6,952 bases of DNA from Bryobacterales bacterium (lineage in GTDB: Bacteria > Acidobacteriota > Terriglobia > Bryobacterales > Bryobacteraceae), in assembly GCA_003154855.1 (NCBI GenBank), contig PMEV01000208.1, positions 7,559 through 14,510 on the forward strand, in the 5' to 3' direction. Positions within the stretch are counted from its first letter, which is position 1, and every line of letters starts with the position of its first letter. Below the pieces are notes generated by a model. That model made no database searches, was not told the origin of the DNA, and saw only the letters and a program-made list of their open reading frames with translations. Shown one piece after another: positions 1 to 5,260 of this stretch. The position numbers were made by a program, and so were the translations under genes.

Positions 1-22
1 GCAATCACACTGCCTTTCGCCT

Positions 23-652
23 TCAGCGGTATTTCCGCAGAACGGCCAGCACGCGACCCTGGATCTGAAGATCGGCCGGTGACACGCGAATGGGTTCCAT
101 CGCCGAGTTAGCCGGCTTGAGAAGCACGACCGTGTCCGACTCCCGGTAGAATCGTTTGAGTGTGGTCTCCGCACCGCGCACCAGCGCCACCACGATTTCG
201 CCGTCGCGCGCCTGGTGCGTGCTCTCGACCAGCACCAGGTCGCCGCTCATGATGTGGTCCTCGATCATGGAATTGCCGCGCACCTCGAGTGCGAACACAT
301 TCTCGCGATTCAGGAAGTCGCCGAAGTCCAGACGCTCCGCGCCCGCCATGGCCTCCACGGGCGTGCCGGCCGCGATGCGTCCGAGCAGCGGAATGTCCAG
401 TCCACCCGCGCCCTGGCGATGCTTGCGCACCTCCTGGAAGTACTTTGGAGAAAGGTCCAGCGAGCGGCTCTGATTGATGCCGCGCTTGAGGTAGTGCTTG
501 TTGTCCAGCGCCGCAATGTGCTTGTGCACGGTGGCGAGCGAGGCGAGATCGAGCCCGCGGGCGATCTCCTCGTAGCTGGGGCTGTAGCCGTTCTGCTCGA
601 GGAAGCCGGCGATGAAATCCAGTACCTGCTTCTGGCGCCTGGTCAATGCCAT
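23..652 (-). CDS. lexA: LexA, SOS-response transcriptional repressor (self-cleaving, S24 family)
   Basis: LexA binds operators of DNA-damage genes, and RecA-stimulated self-cleavage inactivates it. The 209-residue product has the usual family length. Residues 1-67 form the winged helix-turn-helix, with a recognition-helix region around SLATVHKHIAAL. The cleavage site is Ala95-Gly96 in GRIAAGTP, followed by the peptidase fold with catalytic Ser128 (GNSMIEDHIMSGD) and Lys166 (TTLKRFYR). All catalytic elements are present, so it should work. I chose the ATG at 652 because LexA proteins typically begin MALTRRQ. An in-frame TTG at 673 would add seven unconserved residues and has no better ribosome binding site. 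A G-run (GGGGG) sits only one base before the ATG, too close for a normal Shine-Dalgarno. The gene is divergent from the IS110 and str genes. Only 22 bases follow its stop in the window, and they show nothing. Confidence 0.96.
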   Translation of the reverse strand: MALTRRQKQVLDFIAGFLEQNGYSPSYEEIARGLDLASLATVHKHIAALDNKHYLKRGINQSRSLDLSPKYFQEVRKHRQGAGGLDIPLLGRIAAGTPVEAMAGAERLDFGDFLNRENVFALEVRGNSMIEDHIMSGDLVLVESTHQARDGEIVVALVRGAETTLKRFYRESDTVVLLKPANSAMEPIRVSPADLQIQGRVLAVLRKYR

Positions 653-658
653 GCCCCC

Positions 659-687
659 ATTGTGGGCGAACAAAAGGGGAAAGTCAA
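659..687 (-). promoter_or_regulatory. Candidate lexA promoter
   Basis: On the minus strand TTGACT (687-682) is followed after 17 bases by CACAAT (664-659), a fair sigma70-like pair. A start site 6-7 bases downstream would fall on or next to the lexA ATG at 652, implying a leaderless or nearly leaderless message. The -35 box is overlapped by a small inverted repeat, AAGT-CAAT-ACTT (681-692), which could be an operator for LexA autoregulation. I do not recognise it as a known SOS box. This is inferred from sequence only. Confidence 0.35.
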
Positions 688-852
688 TACTTCATTTGGC
701 GGAAGCTCCCACGCAGCCCGACCCAGGCCCGGTCTCGCCGCACCGATTCTCATGCCCGTGCATTCGTCCAATTCACATGCCCTTGTCAAGCGGCGACGTT
801 TTCGGACAACGTCATAACAGGTAAGGAACTGGGGGCCGGGCCGGCGATTCGG

Positions 853-858
853 TACCAT
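853..858 (+). promoter_or_regulatory. Possible -10 box for the IS110 left-end transcript
   Basis: TACCAT matches the -10 consensus at four of six positions. It would place transcription start near 864-866, exactly where the long stem of the candidate RNA begins. No convincing -35 box lies upstream (829-834 is CTGGGG). The same hexamer, inside the 9-mer GGTACCATG, serves as the candidate -10 of the rpsL promoter. It overlaps an imperfect palindrome, CCATGGTT-G-AACCTTGG (855-871). Weak evidence. Confidence 0.25.
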
Positions 859-865
859 GGTTGAA

Positions 866-1038
866 CCTTGGCCGTCAGCAAGTAAACCGGCCATTTGACT
901 GGCGCTGATGAAGCCCGGTGTCAAGCGTGGTTCCAGGTTGCGTGGTCATGTCGGTGGTGACGTTGCCGCTCGGCTTCCGAGCGGACGATCCCGTTTGGGA
1001 GACTGCCCTTCTTTCACGACCTGGGCTGACGGCTCAGG
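866..1038 (+). ncRNA. Candidate IS110 bridge RNA (structured left-end RNA)
   Basis: IS110-family recombinases are known to use a bridge RNA of roughly 180 bases made from a non-coding end. Its loops pair with the target and with the element's own ends. Here a long stem closes a 173-base segment: 871-879 (GCCGTCAGC) pairs perfectly with 1025-1033 (GCTGACGGC). It extends outward through a G-U pair and one mismatch to CCT/AGG (866-868 with 1036-1038). Inside lie a short stem 890-893/900-903, a stem 916-923/958-965 with a 34-base loop, a perfect 8-bp hairpin 966-984 (loop CTT), and a small hairpin 989-1000. The segment ends seven bases before the recombinase ribosome binding site. The pairing was read from the sequence. 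The guide function is inferred from position and family, and the exact ends are unknown. Confidence 0.55.
966..984 (+). other. Perfect 8-bp hairpin in the IS110 left end
   Basis: CCGCTCGG, loop CTT, CCGAGCGG. The stem is perfect and GC-rich with no following T-run, so a terminator is unlikely. It stacks directly against the stem 916-923/958-965 and is best read as part of the candidate bridge RNA. Confidence 0.6.
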
Positions 1039-1044
1039 AATGAT

Positions 1045-1050
1045 GGAGGG
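1045..1050 (+). promoter_or_regulatory. Ribosome binding site of the IS110 recombinase
   Basis: GGAGGG lies five bases before the ATG at 1056, a strong Shine-Dalgarno that fixes the start codon. It follows the closing stem of the candidate RNA by six bases (1039-1044), so folding of that RNA could affect access to it. Confidence 0.75.
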
Positions 1051-1055
1051 AAAGT

Positions 1056-2402
1056 ATGACCAAGAAGAGAAGACAGAGCAATCGGGGGCAGATGACGCCC
1101 CCCGTGGTGCAGACGGACGCGGCGGGAATCGACATCGGGGCTACGGAGATCTATGTCGCCGTGCCACCTGATCGGGACGCCGAACCGATCCGCTGTTTCG
1201 AATCGTTCACCCCCGACCTCATGGCGCTGGCCGATTGGCTGCAGACGTGCCGCATCCGCACCGTCGCGATGGAGTCGACCGGCGTGTTTTGGATTCCGTT
1301 GTTTCAGATCCTGGAGGATCGTGGTTTCGAGGTGTGCCTGGTCAACGCCCGGCACGTGAAGAATGTGCCGGGCAGAAAGACGGACGTCCTGGATTGCCAG
1401 TGGCTACAGTATCTCCATTCGGTCGGTTTACTGCACGCCTCCTTTCGACCCCAGCAGGCCGTGTGCGCGCTGCGAGCGTTGCTTCGGCACGGAGACAGCC
1501 TGGTCCAGATGAGCAGCCGGCACATTCAACACGTCCAGAAGGCATTGAGCCAGATGAATGTGCAGTTGCACCATGTCATCAGCGACATCACCGGCGCTAC
1601 CGGCTTAGCCATTCTGGACGCGATCCTGGGCGGGGAGCGCAACCCGAACGCCTTGGCAAAGCTCAGGGACCGCCACATCAAAGCCTCCGCTGAAACGGTC
1701 GCCAAGTCGCTGGTCGGGGATTACCGGCCGGAGCACCTGTTCACTTTGCGACAGTCCCTGGCCGCTTATCGCTACTGCCAACAGCTCATCCACGACTGCG
1801 ATCGCGAGATCGAGCGGCAACTGGAGGACTTCGATTCGAAGGCGGATCCTCCGCGCATGCGGTCGCCCCGGAAGTCGAGCGCACGCCGACAGGCCGAGGA
1901 GAACCTGGCGCACGAACATGGGCGCATCCTGGGAGTGGACTTGACCGCTGTCCCGGGGATCAGCTCACCGACCGTTCAGGTTCTGCTGGCGGAAATCGGT
2001 CCGGACTGGTCGAAGCTCCGCAGTGCGTCCGCTTTCGCCTCCTGGTTGGGGCTGTGTCCCCACAACGCGATCAGCGGCGGGCAGGTGCTGTCGAGCAGGA
2101 CGCGCAAGGTGAACAGTCGCGCCGCCACCGCTCTTCGCCTCGGCGCCCAAGCCCTTCATCACAGCCAATCGTATCTGGGCGAATACTACCGGCGCATGCG
2201 CGCCAAACTCGGAGCCCCCAAGGCCATCGTTGCCGCCGCCCACAAACTGGCCAGAATCCCGTATCACCTGATCACGACGCGGCAGCCATACGAGGAGAGC
2301 GTCTTTGCCGCGTTAGAGATCAAATCCAAACATCGGGCTCAGGCACGACTCGAAGCACAAGCGCGGGCTTTCGGGTTCCGCCTAGCCCCGATTGGGGGAT
2401 GA
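1056..2402 (+). CDS. IS110-family transposase (DEDD RuvC-like plus Transposase_20 domain)
   Basis: This recombinase moves its own element, working with a guide RNA in the family members studied. The 448-residue protein has the two IS110 domains. The N-terminal RuvC-like DEDD domain shows Asp26 (GIDIGATEIYVAV), Glu73 (AMESTGVFWIPL), and Asp110 and Asp113 (GRKTDVLDCQWL). A helical middle follows with a basic, charged stretch near 260-285. The C-terminal Transposase_20 domain begins near LTAVPGISSPTVQVLLAEIG (about 296-315) and carries the family serine Ser340 in LGLCPHNAISGGQ. All key residues are present and the frame is unbroken, so the enzyme may be active. It is at the long end of the family, matching a known IS110 clade with an extended middle region. 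The stop codon abuts the right-end inverted repeat. Transcription converges on the neighbouring DDE element. Confidence 0.93.
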   Translation: MTKKRRQSNRGQMTPPVVQTDAAGIDIGATEIYVAVPPDRDAEPIRCFESFTPDLMALADWLQTCRIRTVAMESTGVFWIPLFQILEDRGFEVCLVNARHVKNVPGRKTDVLDCQWLQYLHSVGLLHASFRPQQAVCALRALLRHGDSLVQMSSRHIQHVQKALSQMNVQLHHVISDITGATGLAILDAILGGERNPNALAKLRDRHIKASAETVAKSLVGDYRPEHLFTLRQSLAAYRYCQQLIHDCDREIERQLEDFDSKADPPRMRSPRKSSARRQAEENLAHEHGRILGVDLTAVPGISSPTVQVLLAEIGPDWSKLRSASAFASWLGLCPHNAISGGQVLSSRTRKVNSRAATALRLGAQALHHSQSYLGEYYRRMRAKLGAPKAIVAAAHKLARIPYHLITTRQPYEESVFAALEIKSKHRAQARLEAQARAFGFRLAPIGG

Positions 2403-2428
2403 AGTTCCTTGGGAGCCAGATAACTAGG

Positions 2429-2472
2429 TGACCGAAACGGGGGTTGTTGAGCCACGTAAAAAAGTGACCGAA
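2429..2472. repeat. Left terminal inverted repeat and internal direct repeat of the DDE element
   Basis: GTGACCGAA occurs at 2428-2436 and again at 2464-2472. The outer copy extends to TGACCGAAACG (2429-2439), which matches the right terminal repeat exactly in inverted orientation. Confidence 0.7.
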
Positions 2473-2587
2473 TGCGCCGGCGTTTTCCTCCTTTGTGTAG
2501 AGTGGGTACGAGTCCCTGGGGGGTCGCGCCTCTGGGGAAGATCCAAAGGCCGAGGCGACGGGGCTGGCTCCGAAGAATCGGCACAAA

Positions 2588-2620
2588 CCCCCTGATAGCA
2601 GCCACGCCGTCAGGGGGCTT
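2588..2620 (-). terminator. Inverted repeat, probable terminator of the DDE transposase gene
   Basis: CCCCCTGA (2588-2595) and TCAGGGGG (2610-2617) form a perfect 8-bp GC-rich stem around a 14-base loop. Reading on the minus strand, the stem is followed by TTT, and on the plus strand by CTTTGATTTT, so it could stop transcription in both directions. The TGA at 2612-2610, which ends the restored transposase frame, lies inside the stem. That placement supports this stop as the original one. Confidence 0.55.
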
Positions 2621-3990
2621 TGATTTTGAAGTTCGGTTTTGAAGTGCCCCCGTTCTTTGGTGACGTCTCGGAGCGGAGGCCTTTGGATAGAGTAGACGCG
2701 AAGCCCGCCGGGCGCAGTTTGCCCGGCGCACCGCCTTCCGCCTTCCCTCGGCCCTGGAGCGCGGTGCGGCGCCGCTGATTCCGAGCTCGCGTCAACTCGA
2801 TGTCCGGCCCCCGGCGCTGCGGCCGCCGCAAGCTGGCCTGGCCTTTGGCCTCCACCAGTTCGAACAGGCGATCTCTCAGCGTTTGGATCTGGCGGCCAGA
2901 GCGCGACCGGGTTCAGCGCCCGGTAACGGGCCTCCAGTTGCTCGCGCTGCTTCCGCGTCAGCACGCCCGAGGCCAGCACCCGCCGATAAGGCGTCCTGGC
3001 CTCGTCGTAAACGCGATGCACCTTCCCGCCCACCCGCGTCTTCTCCTTCAACTTCATCACGGGTTGAAAAAAGTTCTGGTAGTCGGCCCAGAGCCGGTAC
3101 AGCTCGCGCAGCACCTCTTGTTCCTGGTTCGTGTCGTAACGCCGGTAGCCCACCAGCTTCCGCACGCGCGTCCAGCTCTTCTGCTCCACCCAGGCGTTGT
3201 CGTTCTTCTCGTAGGGCCGGCTCCGCGACATCGCAATCTTCCGTTGGTGGCAGTACTCCAAGAGCAACTCGCTGAGCAGGGCGGAGTCGTTGTCCGGGTG
3301 CGCTTCCCGAAGGCGGAACGGGAAGCGCCGCCGTAGCTGGTCGAAGCTTTCCCGGCTGGCCTTCTGGGAGCGCCCCATCTGCGGCTCCCCCTCCCACCAG
3401 CCGCTGGCGATGTCCACCACCGACAGCGTGTGCAGATACTCGCCGGCCGAGGATCGCCCGCCGTGCAGTACGAAGTCCAGCTGCACGTTGCCCAGTTGCT
3501 CCCGGTCCCATTCGTTGGGCAACTTGACCGGCACGCGTTGATACAACAGGGAGTGTACGGGCGGCCGCCGCTGCCGCCTCAACTGACGCACCTCCCGTTC
3601 GTGCGCCAGCAGCCGGTCCAGCGTCCGGGCCGAGACGTGTTTCAGCATGTGGGCCGCCCGCTCGCCGCACTGCAGTTCGCCCGCGCTCCGCAGCCGGTCC
3701 ACCTGCTCGCGCAGGATCGCCACCAGCCTCAGACCGGAAGGGAAATCGAAGATCTCCCACAGGCGCGCCAGCGGAGCTTTCAACTCGGCGGTGTAGATCT
3801 TCCGCCGGCTGCGCCGCCGGGCGGTCTTCTGGGGCGGGGCCGGATGGGCCAACTTGCCGATCAGAACCTTCCGATTCAGCCGGGTGCGCTTCCGCGCTTC
3901 GTTCAAAAGCCTGGTCTTTTGCTTCTTGCCGGGCCGCCGATACTCTTCCCGCAATGCTTCCAGATATTGCTCGCGTGAGTGCATGTCCAT
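2610..3990 (-). pseudogene. DD(35)E (rve-type) transposase, frameshifted near the C-terminus
   Basis: The protein catalyses transposition of the surrounding element. The start at 3990 gives MDMHSREQYLEAL, then a basic helical N-terminal DNA-binding region (about 20-140) and an integrase core. The catalytic triad is Asp172 (VQLDFVLHGG), Asp233 (EAHPDNDSALL) and Glu269 (NDNAWVEQK), with exactly 35 residues between the last two. The frame is normal to about residue 364 (ALNPVAL), where a one-base shift at roughly 2888-2899 occurs. Moving one frame restores a plausible helical continuation (QIQTLRDRLFELVEAKGQ), ending at 2610 inside a terminator-like hairpin, about 460 residues in all. Without correction the frame runs on to 2320 with a low-complexity tail, crossing the element's left end into the IS110 gene, 556 residues. 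The catalytic core is intact, so partial activity is possible. Sequencing error or true decay cannot be told apart. Confidence 0.7.
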
Positions 3991-4036
3991 ACTGCCATAG
4001 CGTTCCGCACTTCACCGCAGTTCCGTACAGCCCACG

Positions 4037-4047
4037 CGTTTCGGTCA
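4037..4047. repeat. Right terminal inverted repeat of the DDE element
   Basis: CGTTTCGGTCA is the exact reverse complement of 2429-2439. It lies 46 bases upstream of the transposase start at 3990, a normal distance for the promoter-proximal end of an insertion sequence. Confidence 0.75.
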
Positions 4048-4070
4048 GGTTCTTAGTTGGCGCAACAGGT

Positions 4071-4096
4071 GCCATCTTGGTCATATTTTAGATGGC
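4071..4096. other. Inverted repeat upstream of the rpsL promoter
   Basis: GCCATCT (4071-4077) and AGATGGC (4090-4096) are a perfect 7-bp inverted repeat around a 12-base AT-rich centre. It can be extended by a G-U and a G-C pair. It ends 14 bases before the rpsL -35 box, a place suited to an operator. TGGCGCAA also occurs twice as a direct repeat (4058-4065 and 4093-4100). No regulator is recognised. Confidence 0.4.
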
Positions 4097-4109
4097 GCAA
4101 TTCGAGCGG

Positions 4110-4139
4110 TTGACAGGTAGGGCGGGGTTTGGGTACCAT
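4110..4139 (+). promoter_or_regulatory. Candidate promoter of the rpsL-rpsG-fusA operon
   Basis: A consensus TTGACA (4110-4115) and TACCAT (4134-4139, four of six matches) are separated by 18 bases. The start would fall near 4146, leaving a leader of about 240 bases before rpsL. The promoter lies outside the neighbouring insertion sequence, so the operon keeps its own promoter despite the insertions. Confidence 0.6.
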
Positions 4140-4145
4140 GAGGAA

Positions 4146-4385
4146 GTTTGGTGTGAAGCTGTTCTACCCCTGTGCCAAGACTGCCTGGAGCGAGGCATGG
4201 CTGGGGGTCGGCCCCGAGGCGCCGGGCGGGACTTCCCCGTTCGGGGCATGGGCTAGTCCAAAGAAACGTAACTCCGCAGCGGATCGCGGGAATCATTGCG
4301 CACCGTCTTGGTTGAGGCGTGGCGGTAGGAACGCCTGCCGAGGCGCACACCAGCCGGAAGGTATTCGAGCAGAGAGGGAGATTTC
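4146..4385 (+). promoter_or_regulatory. Long structured leader of the str operon
   Basis: This gene-free 240-base stretch holds three clear hairpins: GGGG-TCGG-CCCC (4204-4215), CCCC-GTTC-GGGG (4235-4246), and AGGCGT with ACGCCT (4315-4320 with 4331-4336, loop of ten). None is followed by a T-run, so they are not intrinsic terminators. A role in translational feedback by a ribosomal protein is possible but unproven. I found no convincing gene here on either strand. Confidence 0.4.
4372..4380 (+). promoter_or_regulatory. Ribosome binding site of rpsL
   Basis: GAGAGGGAG ends five bases before a GTG at 4386. It decides the non-ATG start, since the protein from this GTG begins MPTFNQLV as S12 should. 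Confidence 0.7.
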
Positions 4386-4763
4386 GTGCCGACGTTCAAT
4401 CAACTCGTGCGAAAAGGGCGGAGGCCGCCGCGGTACAAGACGGCGAGCCCGGCATTGCAGGCGTGTCCCCAGAAGCGGGGCGTGTGCACGCGTGTCTACA
4501 CCACCACCCCGAAAAAGCCGAATTCGGCATTGCGGAAAGTGGCGCGCGTGCGGCTCACCAACGGCATCGAGGTGACCACCTACATCCCGGGCGTGGGGCA
4601 CAATCTGCAGGAGCACTCGATCGTGCTGATCCGCGGCGGGCGCGTGAAGGACCTGCCGGGCGTGCGCTATCACGTGATTCGTGGAACGCTGGATGCGGCC
4701 GGGGTGGCCAACCGGAAGCAGGGAAGATCGAAATACGGGGCCAAGCGGCCCAAGCAAGGGTAG
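4386..4763 (+). CDS. rpsL: 30S ribosomal protein S12
   Basis: S12 sits at the decoding centre of the small subunit and helps control tRNA selection. The 125-residue protein is full length. It has the conserved core PQKRGVCTRVYTTTPKKPNSA (about 28-48), the loop PGVGHNLQEHS (68-78) and the loop GGRVKDLPGVRYH (84-96). Residues where streptomycin-resistance changes arise in other bacteria look wild type: Lys43/Lys44 in TPKKPNS, and Lys88 with Pro91 in VKDLPG. Asp89, methylthiolated in some bacteria, is present. Translation starts at GTG with a good Shine-Dalgarno. The gene opens the str operon, with rpsG starting five bases after its stop. In many bacteria rpoC lies upstream. Here that place is taken by mobile elements and a divergent lexA. 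Confidence 0.98.
   Translation: MPTFNQLVRKGRRPPRYKTASPALQACPQKRGVCTRVYTTTPKKPNSALRKVARVRLTNGIEVTTYIPGVGHNLQEHSIVLIRGGRVKDLPGVRYHVIRGTLDAAGVANRKQGRSKYGAKRPKQG
4756..4760 (+). promoter_or_regulatory. Ribosome binding site of rpsG within the end of rpsL
   Basis: AAGGG lies eight bases before the rpsG ATG and inside the last codons of rpsL, so translation of the two genes is probably coupled. It supports the 4769 start against the longer upstream reading frame. Confidence 0.55.
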
Positions 4764-4768
4764 CCGCG

Positions 4769-5239
4769 ATGTCAAGACGAAGAAAATCGGAACCCAAGGA
4801 AGTAGCACCGGATGCGGTGTACAACTCGACGCTGGTCGAGAGGTTCGTCAACTGCATGATGTGGAGCGGGAAGAAATCCGTGTCGCAGCGGATCTTCTAC
4901 GGCGCGATGGACCAGGTGCGGGAGAAATCCGGCGACGATCCATTGAAGCTCTTCAAGAAGGCGGTGGAGAACTGCAAGCCGCTGCTGGAAGTGAAGACCC
5001 GGCGGGTGGGCGGCGCGAACTACCAGGTGCCCATCGAGGTGCCGCAGAACCGGCGGGTGAGCCTGGCGATCCGCTGGCTGATTCTGAACGCACGCACGCG
5101 GCCCGAGAAGGGCATGCCGGAGAAGTTGGCCGGCGAACTGACGGACGCCGCCAACTTGCGCGGCGGAGCGATCAAGAAAAAGGACGATGTTCACCGGATG
5201 GCGGAGGCCAACAAGGCTTTCGCGCATTACCGGTGGTAG
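4769..5239 (+). CDS. rpsG: 30S ribosomal protein S7
   Basis: S7 binds the 3' major domain of 16S rRNA and starts assembly of the 30S head, near the exit site. The 156-residue product is the normal length. It begins MSRRRKSEPKEVAPDAVYNS and holds the family signature region around VERFVNCMMWSGKKSVSQRIFY (29-50), VENCKPLLEVKTRRVGGANYQVP (about 70-92), and a C-terminal helix ending FAHYRW. The frame is open far upstream to 4319, but that stretch is the out-of-frame shadow of rpsL. The ATG at 4769 gives the typical N-terminus. In E. coli S7 represses its operon by binding the rpsL-rpsG spacer. Here the spacer is only five bases, so that exact site cannot exist, and any feedback must use other sequence. 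fusA follows after 21 bases. Confidence 0.98.
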   Translation: MSRRRKSEPKEVAPDAVYNSTLVERFVNCMMWSGKKSVSQRIFYGAMDQVREKSGDDPLKLFKKAVENCKPLLEVKTRRVGGANYQVPIEVPQNRRVSLAIRWLILNARTRPEKGMPEKLAGELTDAANLRGGAIKKKDDVHRMAEANKAFAHYRW

Positions 5240-5260
5240 AGGCGGGCGGTTAGCGTTTTT

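Larger units (their letters stand above)
823..2410 (+). mobile_element. IS110-family insertion sequence (approximate ends)
   Basis: The element contains one recombinase gene (1056-2402) preceded by about 230 non-coding bases and followed by almost none, the layout of the IS110 group, whose left non-coding end carries the guide RNA. The boundaries are estimates. They are set by an 8-base inverted repeat, AAGGAACT at 823-830 and AGTTCCTT at 2403-2410, and give an element of about 1.6 kb, normal for the family. IS110 elements usually lack true terminal inverted repeats and make no long target duplication, so exact ends cannot be read from one copy. The right end lies within about 20 bases of the next insertion sequence. 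Confidence 0.5.
2429..4047 (-). mobile_element. Insertion sequence with DD(35)E transposase and 11-bp terminal inverted repeats
   Basis: TGACCGAAACG at 2429-2439 is repeated as its reverse complement, CGTTTCGGTCA, at 4037-4047. The repeats flank a single minus-strand transposase, so the element is about 1,619 bases. A second copy of GTGACCGAA (2464-2472) lies 36 bases inside the left end (2428-2436), a likely extra transposase binding site. At the right end, GCGGAAC- and ACGGAAC-like motifs take the corresponding place. The only direct repeat touching the repeats is GG/GG, so a target duplication cannot be confirmed. The true tips may lie slightly further out. The family is not assigned: the transposase is an rve-type integrase, perhaps of an ISNCY- or IS481-like group. 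Confidence 0.75.

Noticed and set aside
653..673. Longer lexA reading frame starting at TTG 673
   Set aside because: It adds seven residues not typical of LexA, and the ATG at 652 gives the usual MALTRRQ start.
966..984. Hairpin as an intrinsic terminator
   Set aside because: No T-run follows on the plus strand and none precedes it as an A-run for the minus strand. Its place inside a larger fold explains it better.
2876..4084. Open frame of 402 codons on the minus strand
   Set aside because: It is a shadow of the DDE transposase in another frame, rich in Ala, Gly and Arg with no recognisable motif.
4129..4575. Open frame through the leader and the start of rpsL
   Set aside because: It overlaps rpsL out of frame, lacks a good ribosome binding site and shows no domain. 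A short leader peptide cannot be excluded but nothing supports one.
4319..4768. Upstream extension of the rpsG reading frame
   Set aside because: It lies over rpsL in another frame, and S7 has its normal length from 4769.
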